Origin: JAHEKD01 sp965204695
Lineage (GTDB): Bacteria; Pseudomonadota; Gammaproteobacteria; Arenicellales; JAHEKD01
Assembly: GCA_965204695.1 (NCBI GenBank)
Contig: OZ242007.1
Span: forward strand, 1,798,001 to 1,862,000
DNA length: 64,000 nucleotides
Reading direction: 5' to 3'
Shown in pieces: positions 51,860-60,026 of this stretch. How positions within the stretch are numbered: the first letter of the stretch is position 1; each line of letters begins with the position of its first letter. The notes under the pieces are model-generated. The model was not told the DNA's origin and did no database searches. It saw only the letters and a list, made by a program, of their open reading frames with translations. The translations under genes and the position numbers were made by a program.

Positions 51860-52042
51860 TTATCGTAACAGCATAATCACGAATATAATTAACCCCACCA
51901 CAAAGGCCATTGGAATCAATAATCCAGGCCAATCTTTTTCAGCCTGTTTAGAGCGTTCTAAAGTCGCCTTGACACCGGGTAAAAAGAATACCAATACTAA
52001 AATGGCTACCAACCCGACTAAAATTTGTTCCCACATTTGCAT
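51860..52042 (-). CDS. Small two-helix membrane protein
   Basis: A 60-residue protein with two membrane helices (about 5-25 and 40-59) around the charged loop TLERSKQAEKDWPG. It is short but the clean helix-loop-helix pattern and its place 19 bases before pepN on the same strand support a real gene. Similar small proteins sit near pepN in some gammaproteobacteria, as far as I recall. Function unknown. Confidence 0.72.
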   Translation of the reverse strand: MQMWEQILVGLVAILVLVFFLPGVKATLERSKQAEKDWPGLLIPMAFVVGLIIFVIMLLR

Positions 52043-52128
52043 GGCTTATCTCGTATGTATTTTTAAAATTCGACAGCTAATCTGCCCTATGCTAGCATGT
52101 ATTTGCATCAACTTTATGGAGTAGATCA

Positions 52129-52332
52129 ATGACAGATGAGAATGATGATCTAAGAGAGCTACTCCGCGAATTGCGTCGACAGCATCGTGAATTGGATGAA
52201 AACCTGAATCATTTGCTCGAATTCAAATATGTGGATCAGTTACAGATTCAGTCACTGAAACGCAAAAAACTTAAACTTAAAGATCAGATTGCACGTCTGG
52301 AAAGTGATTTAATCCCAGACCAGCCTGCGTAA
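52129..52332 (+). CDS. DUF465 (YdcH-like) small coiled-coil protein
   Basis: A 67-residue acidic/basic helical protein: LRELLRELRRQHRELDENLNHLL, then LQIQSLKRKKLKLKDQIARLES. The KRxKLxLKDxIARL ending is the DUF465/YdcH signature. These short coiled coils are widespread in proteobacteria and of unknown function. A GGAGTAG ribosome-binding site precedes the ATG. It is divergent from the small membrane protein gene and converges on the DUF2147 gene with two bases between the stop codons. Confidence 0.88.
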   Translation: MTDENDDLRELLRELRRQHRELDENLNHLLEFKYVDQLQIQSLKRKKLKLKDQIARLESDLIPDQPA

Positions 52333-52334
52333 GA

Positions 52335-52763
52335 TCACTCTACTCTTATCCAGGTCTGAGTACGCCCGATTAAGGAAAAACCAACGAATCCGCGCACATC
52401 CAGCTCATCACCTGAATCATTAAGGCTCATTTTAGCTTTATAAACCTTACCTTTTTTCGGATCCAGAATCGTGCCACCAGCCCAGCCATCACCTTTAGGC
52501 TTCATGTCTCGAATTATTTCCAAGCCTTCTACAGGCACACCTAAACGGTCACCTGGGCATTTGTCACAGACTGAGTTTTTCTTCTCAGGGTTTAAAACTT
52601 CTTCCACGGTGCCATAAAACATGCCATCGCGTTGTTCAATACGCACATGACTTTTTGCCTCACCGGTTTCGTCATCAATCGTTTTCCAAAGCCCTTCTAC
52701 AGTTCCCTGAGCCAGGGCCAAGGAGCCAGATAGCATTAAAATCAATCCAAATACATAACGCAT
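52335..52763 (-). CDS. DUF2147 exported protein
   Basis: A 142-residue protein with a signal peptide (1-18, cut after ALA). The mature part has VEGLWKTIDDETGEAKSHVRI, a pair of Cys in VCDKCPGDR and a closing DVRGFVGFSLIGRTQTWIRV, the DUF2147 pattern (an 8-10-strand lipocalin-like barrel). Family members are periplasmic and of unknown function. The CxxC may form a disulfide. Confidence 0.9.
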   Translation of the reverse strand: MRYVFGLILMLSGSLALAQGTVEGLWKTIDDETGEAKSHVRIEQRDGMFYGTVEEVLNPEKKNSVCDKCPGDRLGVPVEGLEIIRDMKPKGDGWAGGTILDPKKGKVYKAKMSLNDSGDELDVRGFVGFSLIGRTQTWIRVE

Positions 52764-52833
52764 TTTTTAATCCTCATTTATTTGCAACCGGATTTTAACC
52801 TAGAAAGCTGAAGTTTTTTTAAAGCAGCTGAAT

Positions 52834-54231
52834 TTAGCCGTTAAGTATGAAATGCGCACCGACACTAGCAAGATAGCCAAACGCGATTGCCCAACTCCAG
52901 CGCAAGTGTGAAGCAAAAGTATATTTACCTTCGGAAAGTCCCATAATGACAATACCTGCAGCAGAACCAATGGACAATAGCGAACCACCTACCCCTGCGG
53001 TCAATGTGATCAAGAGCCAATTCCAGTGGCTCATATCAGGATTCATGAGAATTACGCTATACATTACCGCTGCGTTATCAAATAACGCTGAAAATACACC
53101 AATCAAAATATTGGCATTGGTAGCGCCAAGTTGACCATAGAACGTATCAGAAACTATATGTAAGTAACCCAGCGCTGCAAGACCACTGATAGCAACGATA
53201 ATGCCGTACAAAAACATCAAGGTATCCCATTCTGACCGTTCCAAGGAAACAAAAATATCGTACTTGACGTTTTTTCCAGGTGTGGTTTTAGTGGACAAAT
53301 GGGTAATACCACGGCGTTTTAAATAATAACCATAAAGCTTGAGCAACCCCAAACCGGTCATCATGCCAATCACTGCTGGCAAATGGAAAACTTCTTTGAC
53401 AATGATTGAGCTGAGCAGGGTGAAAATAAACAAACCTGTGACGATCCAAGCACCTTTGGACATGTGACTATAATTGCCATCGCTATCATAGTTAGCCAAC
53501 TTGGATTCAAAACCGAAGCTCAAAATAATGGCGGGAATTAGCCAATTTACTAGCGAGGGGATGAATAGTTGCAAAAATTCTGATAGATCAACCAAATCTT
53601 TTTGCCAGATCATCAAAGTCGTTACATCTCCAAACGGAGAAAAACAGCCCCCTGCATTGGCAGCTACCACCAAACTAATACAACCGCAAACGATAAACTT
53701 ATTATTATCTTGTCCAAGAATTAAAATCACTACTGCAAGCACAAGTGCAACAGCGAAGTTAGCTAACAGGGCAGAAAATATAAAGGTCAGTGCGCCACAA
53801 ACCCAATACACTGTCCGCAGCGAACTACCACGTGACATCACCATGTCTCTCATGGTTGAGAAAACGCCACGTTCATCCATGGCATTTAGATAGGTGGTCG
53901 AGGCAAGTAAAAATAAGAATAGCTCTACATAAAATTCCAGCGATTTACGAAAAAGAACTTCAGCTGTATGTGTCTCACCACTATTGTTATAACTGATTGC
54001 TACAAAAATCCAGATCAAACCCGATGCAACCATCATTGGCTTGGATTTTTTTAAGCTAAGGCGTCCTTCACCAAAAACCAACAAATAGGCCAGGATGAAA
54101 AACAACACACACAGCAACGCTGTCCATTCACCGGTCAAATCTTTGATAGCAATTTCTGCACTGCTGGCTGCAAAAGCTTGGGGCGCACATATTAGAGCTA
54201 AAACCGCCAACAATGAACTAATAAATCTCAA
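52834..54231 (-). CDS. nhaD: NhaD-type Na+/H+ antiporter, copy 1
   Basis: A 465-residue inner-membrane antiporter of the arsenite-permease/NhaD group: a signal-like first helix (1-21, AFA), then about 11-12 helices. Conserved segments include NAMDERGVF, VVAANAGGCFSPFGDVTTLMIWQKD and ITLTAGVGGSLLSIGSAAGIVIMG. NhaD expels sodium or lithium in exchange for protons in marine and halophilic gammaproteobacteria. It lacks the 'IxDNxxTA' segment clearly seen in copy 2: the equivalent region reads FSALLANFAVALVL, so the ion-binding Asp/Asn site may differ. It is divergent from the paralogue at 54370. Confidence 0.93.
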   Translation of the reverse strand: MRFISSLLAVLALICAPQAFAASSAEIAIKDLTGEWTALLCVLFFILAYLLVFGEGRLSLKKSKPMMVASGLIWIFVAISYNNSGETHTAEVLFRKSLEFYVELFLFLLASTTYLNAMDERGVFSTMRDMVMSRGSSLRTVYWVCGALTFIFSALLANFAVALVLAVVILILGQDNNKFIVCGCISLVVAANAGGCFSPFGDVTTLMIWQKDLVDLSEFLQLFIPSLVNWLIPAIILSFGFESKLANYDSDGNYSHMSKGAWIVTGLFIFTLLSSIIVKEVFHLPAVIGMMTGLGLLKLYGYYLKRRGITHLSTKTTPGKNVKYDIFVSLERSEWDTLMFLYGIIVAISGLAALGYLHIVSDTFYGQLGATNANILIGVFSALFDNAAVMYSVILMNPDMSHWNWLLITLTAGVGGSLLSIGSAAGIVIMGLSEGKYTFASHLRWSWAIAFGYLASVGAHFILNG

Positions 54232-54369
54232 GGATAATTCCTAAGCTAAGCACTTATATTAGTGTTATTAACATACTTGAAAAACTACCTGATTTAAAGA
54301 CTTCAAATCAAGTGGATCCTTGGTTATGCTTAGTGCTCATAGTAATAAGTAAACCGGATACTAATTTAC

Positions 54370-55818
54370 ATGAAACTCAGCGGTTTAATCGCTAGTGTGT
54401 TTTTATTACTTGCGCCCGAGCTGGTTCTAGCAGCGGCTGTGGAGGGCATGCAGGATTTCACCACTCACTGGGCCGGTATAATCTGTCTGATCATTTTCGT
54501 TTTCGCTTATGCACTGGTCATTAGCGAAGAAAACATTCATATGCGCAAATCTAAACCCGTGATGGTTGCGGCCGGTGTTATATGGATTTTAGTTGCTTCA
54601 GCTTATGTAGCTGTTGGCGATACCGAAACTGCCAGCACTATAATTCGGCATAATTTACTCGAGTACGGCGAGCTATTCTTATTCCTGCTGGCCGCAATGA
54701 CATATATCAACGCCATGGACGAACGCGGGATATTTGATGTTTTACGTGCCTGGTTAGTCAACAGAGGGTTTTCATTCAAATCAATTTACTGGATTACCGG
54801 CGTATTAGCCTTTGTAATTTCACCCATTGCCGACAATCTAACCACGGCATTGTTAATGGCCACCGTCATCATGGCAGTAGGTGGCAAATACACAATGTTT
54901 GTAGCCATTGGCTGTATCAATATTGTTGTCGCCGCCAATGCCGGTGGCGCCTTTAGCCCGTTTGGCGACATCACCACCCTGATGGTCTGGCAAAAAGGCA
55001 AAGTTGAATTCACCCAATTCTTTGCATTAATCGTTCCTTCTATTGTTAACTGGATAATTCCAGCATTTATCATGTCGTTGAAAATCCCTAGCCAAAAGCC
55101 AGAGGCCATGAATGAAAAAGTTGAGTTACAACATGGTGCCTGGTTTGTAGTTGGATTATTTATGCTAACAATTTTCATGGCTGTTTCTTTCCATAACTTT
55201 TTTCATCTTCCTCCGGTAATTGGCATGATGACTGGTCTAGGCTTGTTGAAATTATTTGGCTACTACTTAAACCGGCGAGATCGTTATTTTCCACATCCAG
55301 CTGATGATGATTTAGGCGACACTGCTCTGTCACTTGAAACTACGGATCAAGGTGGTTATGACCCACGCCATACCATGCATTACAACATATTCAAATCCCT
55401 CGAACGTGCTGAATGGGACACCTTAATGTTTTTCTATGGCATCATTCTGTGCGTGGGAGGCCTTGGTGCTTTGGGTTATTTAGCCAAAGTTTCGGAGATT
55501 TTTTATATTGATCTGGGTACAACTTATGCCAACATATTTGTCGGCATAGCCTCTGCCTTATTAGATAACATTCCGGTAATGTTCGCAGTTCTCGCCATGG
55601 ATCCGAGCATGAATCTGGGCCAATGGCTATTAGTTACCTTGACGGCTGGTGTAGGCGGTTCCATGCTTTCCATCGGCTCAGCGGCCGGCGTAGCGGTGAT
55701 GGGACAGGCTCGTGGGATCTACACTTTTGTCGCCCATCTGAAGTGGAGCTGGGCTATTGCTATAGGTTATGCGGCCAGCATTGCCGTTCACATGATCATT
55801 AATAAACACTTGTTCTAA
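54370..55818 (+). CDS. nhaD: NhaD-type Na+/H+ antiporter, copy 2
   Basis: A 482-residue paralogue of the adjacent gene. Signal-like first helix (1-22), then about 12 helices. It keeps SPIADNLTTALLMATV (canonical NhaD ion-site region), NAGGAFSPFGDITTLMVWQK, ALLDNIPVMFAVLAMDPSMN and VTLTAGVGGSMLSIGSAAGVAVMG. A cytoplasmic loop with HPADDDLGDTALSLETTDQG is longer than in copy 1. The divergent pair shares a 138-base promoter region. Two copies suggest life in a saline or sodium-dependent setting. Confidence 0.95.
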   Translation: MKLSGLIASVFLLLAPELVLAAAVEGMQDFTTHWAGIICLIIFVFAYALVISEENIHMRKSKPVMVAAGVIWILVASAYVAVGDTETASTIIRHNLLEYGELFLFLLAAMTYINAMDERGIFDVLRAWLVNRGFSFKSIYWITGVLAFVISPIADNLTTALLMATVIMAVGGKYTMFVAIGCINIVVAANAGGAFSPFGDITTLMVWQKGKVEFTQFFALIVPSIVNWIIPAFIMSLKIPSQKPEAMNEKVELQHGAWFVVGLFMLTIFMAVSFHNFFHLPPVIGMMTGLGLLKLFGYYLNRRDRYFPHPADDDLGDTALSLETTDQGGYDPRHTMHYNIFKSLERAEWDTLMFFYGIILCVGGLGALGYLAKVSEIFYIDLGTTYANIFVGIASALLDNIPVMFAVLAMDPSMNLGQWLLVTLTAGVGGSMLSIGSAAGVAVMGQARGIYTFVAHLKWSWAIAIGYAASIAVHMIINKHLF

Positions 55819-55879
55819 AGAATATTCAATTTATTATTGTAATTCCTGAGAATAAAGCCCATGGTTTTACCCTCTCTAA

Positions 55880-55946
55880 CTCCCCCTGAAAGGGGGAGAA
55901 ATATCAATAAGCTTTAAACAAAGGTTCCTCCCCTCTCAGGGGAGGA
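55880..55946. terminator. Two hairpins between convergent nhaD and engB
   Basis: CTCCCCCT-GAA-AGGGGGAG (55880-55898) and CCTCCCCT-CTC-AGGGGAGG (55927-55945) are perfect 8-bp hairpins in the 224-base gap between convergent genes. They belong to a common intergenic palindrome type (a 'cctccccTctcaggggagg' form) and could stop transcription from either side; no long T-run follows. Confidence 0.55.
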
Positions 55947-56042
55947 TAGGTGGGGTGATTAACGGTTGTTCTGAAGTCATGCGTTTTCAGTGCATAAAGG
56001 ATTAATTAGGAGAAGTAAATATAGTTAATCGATGCAGATCTT

Positions 56043-56687
56043 CTATAAACCCAGCCACTGACAAATAATTTCGCGTGCTTTTTCCTCTCCTTGGCCGTCC
56101 ATTGCTGAGAATAAAACCAATTGATACTCCAAATCTGACCATTGATCTTTCTTTAAACGTTTTTGTAATTTGAACAAAGCCTGGTTGGCGTGATTACGGG
56201 TTAGCTTGTCCGCTTTGGTGAGCAGGACTAACGTAGGTATTGTTCTAGCTTGACAGTATTCAAGCATTTGCTCATCCAGAGGTGTTAATTCATGCCTGAT
56301 ATCCACCGGTAGCACTAATCCTTTGAGACTAAGTCGTTCATTAAAATAAGCTTCAATATGTTGTTGCCATTGTTTTTTTATGGCTAATGGCACTTTGGCA
56401 TAACCATAACCCGGCAAATCCACTAACCGTAGATCCTCTGTAACAGTAAAAAAGATAATTTGCTGCGTCCTGCCCGGTGTCTTGCTGGTTCGGGCTAGCG
56501 ATTTTTGGCCTGTTAATCGATTAATAGCGCTCGATTTACCAACATTGGAGCGCCCAACGAAAGCCACTTCGCCGCCAATATCCTCCGGCCAGTGCGCGGA
56601 TTTATGAGCACTCAATAAATAACTACAATTTTGTAGCGGGTTGTTCATCAGTTCAAAAAATCCAGTAATACTAAGCTGATCAGCCAA
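56043..56687 (-). CDS. engB: Ribosome biogenesis GTP-binding protein EngB (YihA/YsxC)
   Basis: A 214-residue TRAFAC GTPase needed for 50S subunit maturation. G1 is GRSNVGKSS (about 44-52), G3 DLPGYGYA (about 93-100), G4 LTKADK (about 158-163) and G5 FSAMDG. The length is typical. It is divergent from the c-type cytochrome gene, the arrangement seen in many gammaproteobacteria where engB neighbours cytochrome c4. Confidence 0.96.
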   Translation of the reverse strand: MADQLSITGFFELMNNPLQNCSYLLSAHKSAHWPEDIGGEVAFVGRSNVGKSSAINRLTGQKSLARTSKTPGRTQQIIFFTVTEDLRLVDLPGYGYAKVPLAIKKQWQQHIEAYFNERLSLKGLVLPVDIRHELTPLDEQMLEYCQARTIPTLVLLTKADKLTRNHANQALFKLQKRLKKDQWSDLEYQLVLFSAMDGQGEEKAREIICQWLGL

Positions 56688-56803
56688 AACAATCCTGATA
56701 TAGTCTTACCAGCCTAACAAATCTAAAGTAAAATAGCGTGAAGTTTTAACGGATCACATGATAGTGATCACCTGACATTAATCAAGACTGAAGGAGTTTT
56801 TAG

Positions 56804-57895
56804 ATGTCGTCAAGGTTAATTGCAATAATGCTGCTGTTCATAGCACACCCAGCTATGGCCCAGACAGAAACGACTACTGAAGCCGCTGAGCAAGCAGCAG
56901 AGGTAGTTGAACAAGAGGTGTCTCAAGCGGCCGAATCAGCCAGTGATGTAGTCGCCGAATCTGTTGATACAGCTGAAACTGCAGCAGAAAATGCTGAACA
57001 AGCAGCTGAAGAACTAACCGAAGAAGCAGCTGCCAAAGCAGAAGAAATGGTTGACGAAGCCACCCAAGCAACTGAAGAAGCCACTACAAGTGCTTCAGAA
57101 GCTACCGAGGAAGCAACTGCCAAAGTAGAAGAAATGGCTGACGAAACAACCCAAGCGACTGAAGAAGCCGCCGCCACAACCACAGAAACGACCGAGGAAG
57201 TCGTCGAAGAAGCTGTAGAAACAACAGCCGCGGCGACTGAGGAAGTTGAAGCCGCAGTGGAAGAAACTGCAGAACAAGCCGAAACCACCACAGAAGAGGC
57301 TACAGAATCTGCCGAAGCTGCTACAGAAAGCGCTGAGGAAACAACAGAAACTGCTATGGCCACTGATGGTGGTTTAGAAGCAAAACTTGCTGCCTGTGCG
57401 GCTTGTCATGGTATGGATGGAAACAGTGTGATTCCTCAAAATCCAAAACTTGCCGGACAGGTTCATGGGTTTATTGCTGACCAATTGGCCAAATTCAAAT
57501 CAGGCGAACGTGATAATGCCATTATGGCTGCCCAGGTGGCGAATCTTACCGAGGAAGACATGCTAGCCATCGATGCATTTTATGAAGCACAGCAACCCCA
57601 ACTTGGTGCCATTTCTGAAGATATGCAAGAGCTCGCTGCAGAAGGCGAAAAGATTTATCGCGGAGGTGAGCCTTCAATGTCAATTTCAGCTTGCATGAGT
57701 TGCCATGGACCCAGCGGCGATGGTATTCCAACTCGCTTTCCTCGAGTTGGAGGACAACACATTGAATATCTTGAGCAGCAATTACTAGCTTACAAATCAG
57801 GAAGTCGTGCTAGCGAGGAAATGAACCCGATTGCATTTAGACTCTCCGAACATCAAATTAAAGCGCTGGCTGCTTACATGCACGCACTGAAATAA
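56804..57895 (+). CDS. Di-haem c4-type cytochrome with Glu/Ala/Thr-rich linker
   Basis: A 363-residue exported cytochrome. Signal peptide 1-19 (AMA then Q). Residues 21-187 are low-complexity, rich in Glu, Ala and Thr, with repeats such as EEATAKVEEMADETTQATEE; this part is strongly acidic. Two haem-c domains follow: CAACH (C198, C201, H202) with axial Met in GMDGNSVIPQNPKLAGQ region, and CMSCH (C297, C300, H301). The haem part matches cytochrome c4/c553, which passes electrons to terminal oxidases. Usual c4 is about 200 residues, so the acidic linker is an added feature that could hold the haems away from the membrane or bind partners. GAAGGAG lies before the ATG. Confidence 0.92.
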   Translation: MSSRLIAIMLLFIAHPAMAQTETTTEAAEQAAEVVEQEVSQAAESASDVVAESVDTAETAAENAEQAAEELTEEAAAKAEEMVDEATQATEEATTSASEATEEATAKVEEMADETTQATEEAAATTTETTEEVVEEAVETTAAATEEVEAAVEETAEQAETTTEEATESAEAATESAEETTETAMATDGGLEAKLAACAACHGMDGNSVIPQNPKLAGQVHGFIADQLAKFKSGERDNAIMAAQVANLTEEDMLAIDAFYEAQQPQLGAISEDMQELAAEGEKIYRGGEPSMSISACMSCHGPSGDGIPTRFPRVGGQHIEYLEQQLLAYKSGSRASEEMNPIAFRLSEHQIKALAAYMHALK

Positions 57896-57917
57896 AACTG
57901 AAAAAATCGATCAGAAC

Positions 57918-57943
57918 AAGGGCAGCAATCGCTGCCCTTTTTT
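57918..57943 (+). terminator. Terminator of the cytochrome gene
   Basis: AAGGGCAGC-AATC-GCTGCCCTT, a perfect 9-bp stem, is followed by TTTT in a run of six T. It lies 22 bases after the cytochrome stop codon. A textbook intrinsic terminator on the plus strand. Repeat copy D begins right after it. Confidence 0.92.
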
Positions 57944-57949
57944 ATTAGC

Positions 57950-58140
57950 GCTCGCGTAAGCGACAGAATACCACGGGCTTGTCCCGGCTCTTCAACGCTA
58001 TAACTCAATACCGGGCTTGCCCGTGGATGAATGAGTGTATATAGATTGAGCATCGCACCTCATACAGGTGCGATGCTCATTGGATCAGCCCGAATGGGCT
58101 GTTACGGTAAGAACCCCGGGTTTACCCGGGGAAATCTATT
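57950..58140 (+). repeat. Dispersed composite repeat, copy D (short form)
   Basis: About 190 bases in the 333-base gap before glpV. Starts GCTCGCGTAAGCGACAGAAT, then CCACGGGCTTGTCCCGGCTC, CTATAACTCAATACCGGGC, GAGTGTATATAGATTGAGC, a hairpin of GCATCGCACCT and AGGTGCGATGC, then GGGCTGTTACGGTAAGAACC and CCCGGGTTTACCCGGGG, ending near AATCTAT. Nearly identical in plan to copy C in the opposite orientation. Confidence 0.88.
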
Positions 58141-58228
58141 GTCAAGATTAAATCAGCCAGCCCCAACTTGATAAATCATTAATTCCTTGTTAGGTTATCT
58201 GCTCGAAACACTAAAGAGGAGATTAAAA

Positions 58229-59968
58229 ATGAGAATATTCCCCCGTTCATTTTTAGTATTAAGCACTTTTGTTTACGCTGGAATAAGCATGGCTGGCATT
58301 GATGAAGCCAATCGCTGGATCGACGAGGAATTCCAACCCTCAACACTGAGTAAGGAAGAACAGCAAGCTGAAATGCAATGGTTCATTGATGCTGCCGCCC
58401 CTTTTCAAGGAATGGAAATTAATGTTTTGTCAGAAACAATTCCCACCCATGAATACGAATCTAAAACGCTGGCCAAGGCCTTTGAGGAAATTACCGGTAT
58501 TAAGGTTAATCATCAATTATTGGGTGAGGGCGAAGTCGTCCAAGCTGTGCAAACTCAAATGCAGACTCAGCGAAACCTTTATGATGCATATATCAACGAT
58601 TCTGATTTAATCGGCACCCACTCAAGATTACAACTGGCGGTTAATCTGACTGACTGGATGGCAGGTGACGGTGCTGATGTGACAAATCCCATGTTGGATG
58701 TAGATGATTTCATGGGTAAATCATTCACCACTGGCCCGGATGGAAAACTTTATCAACTTCCCGATCAACAATTCGCTAATCTTTACTGGTTTCGTTATGA
58801 CTGGTTCCAGCGTGAAGATTTAAAAACTCAATTTAAGGAAATCTATGGCTACGATTTAGGTGTACCTGTTAACTGGTCTGCTTATGAAGATATTGCTGAG
58901 TTTTTTACTGATCATGTCAAGGAAATTGATGGTGTTCAGGTCTATGGTCACATGGATTATGGTAAACGTGCCCCCGATCTTGGCTGGCGTATGACCGACG
59001 CCTGGTTATCAATGGCCGGTGCAGGTAGTAAAGGCTTACCGAATGGAAAACCCGTCGATGAATGGGGTATCCGCATGGAAGAAGGAACCTGTAATCCTGT
59101 CGGTGCTTCAGTTTCACGCGGTGGCGCAGCTAACGGGCCTGCTGCTGTCTATGCGATACGCAAATGGGATGAATGGTTGAGAAAATACGCACCTCCAGGC
59201 GCAGCAAGCTACGACTTTTACCAATCACTTCCTGCATTATCTCAGGGCAACGTCGCTCAACAAATTTTCTGGTACACAGCATTCACTTCATCCATGGTTG
59301 CACCTAAAAGTGAAGGCAACAATACTGTTGATGACGAAGGTAATCCACTTTGGAGAATGGCTCCCTCACCGCATGGCCCTTATTGGGAAGAGGGTCAAAA
59401 ATTGGGGTATCAAGATGCCGGCTCCTGGACTTTATTTGAATCCACACCGGTTGATCGCCGCAAGGCTGCCTGGCTATATGCGCAATTTGTAGTCTCCAAA
59501 ACGGTGTCACTTAAGAAAACCCATGTTGGCTTAACACCGATCCGTGACAGCGATATCCGTGATGAATCCTTTACCGAACGTGCTCCTAAACTTGGTGGCC
59601 TGGTAGAGTTTTATCGTTCACCTGACCGCGTCCGCTGGACACCAACGGGCGTAAACGTTCCTGATTATCCAAAGCTGGCGCAAATCTGGTGGCAGCAAAT
59701 TGGTGATGTCAACTCGGGTGCTTTCACACCTCAAGAGGCTATGGATCGGCTTGCGTCAGAGATGGACCAAGTTATGGCTCGAATGCAATCAGCCGATGAA
59801 AATGCTGAAATTTATGGTGGCTGCGGCCCAAGATTGAACGAAGAAAAAGATCCTGCCGAGTGGTTAAATCAAGAAGGCTCTCCAAAAGCCAAACTCGAGA
59901 ATGAAAAACCACAAGGAGAAACCATAGACTACGATGAGTTAGTCAAACGCTGGCAAGACGCTGCTTAG
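58229..59968 (+). CDS. glpV: Glycerol ABC transporter substrate-binding protein
   Basis: A periplasmic binding protein of about 579 residues. The ATG at 58229 is preferred over one at 58187 because AGAGGAG lies just upstream and a signal peptide (MRIFPRSFLVLSTFVYAGISMAG region) begins there. The mature part has EMQWFIDAAAPFQGMEINVLSET, FEEITGIKVNHQLLGEGEVV and NLYDAYINDSDLIGTH (each a piece), matching the GlpV-type family 1 binding protein of the rhizobial glycerol importer. It is the first gene of the operon. A strong hairpin right after the stop would leave more mRNA for this subunit than for the membrane parts. Confidence 0.88.
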   Translation: MRIFPRSFLVLSTFVYAGISMAGIDEANRWIDEEFQPSTLSKEEQQAEMQWFIDAAAPFQGMEINVLSETIPTHEYESKTLAKAFEEITGIKVNHQLLGEGEVVQAVQTQMQTQRNLYDAYINDSDLIGTHSRLQLAVNLTDWMAGDGADVTNPMLDVDDFMGKSFTTGPDGKLYQLPDQQFANLYWFRYDWFQREDLKTQFKEIYGYDLGVPVNWSAYEDIAEFFTDHVKEIDGVQVYGHMDYGKRAPDLGWRMTDAWLSMAGAGSKGLPNGKPVDEWGIRMEEGTCNPVGASVSRGGAANGPAAVYAIRKWDEWLRKYAPPGAASYDFYQSLPALSQGNVAQQIFWYTAFTSSMVAPKSEGNNTVDDEGNPLWRMAPSPHGPYWEEGQKLGYQDAGSWTLFESTPVDRRKAAWLYAQFVVSKTVSLKKTHVGLTPIRDSDIRDESFTERAPKLGGLVEFYRSPDRVRWTPTGVNVPDYPKLAQIWWQQIGDVNSGAFTPQEAMDRLASEMDQVMARMQSADENAEIYGGCGPRLNEEKDPAEWLNQEGSPKAKLENEKPQGETIDYDELVKRWQDAA

Positions 59969-59978
59969 GTCCAGTGGG

Positions 59979-60004
59979 CGGCCATGGGTTAACACCCGTG
60001 GCCG
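59979..60004 (+). terminator. Intercistronic hairpin after glpV
   Basis: CGGCCATGGGT-TAAC-ACCCGTGGCCG forms an 11-bp stem (one G-U) followed by TTT. It lies between the binding-protein gene and the first ATPase gene. In ABC operons such hairpins lower downstream expression or protect the upstream mRNA. Partial termination is inferred. Confidence 0.75.
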
Positions 60005-60026
60005 TTTATATCTATAAAACATTCTA

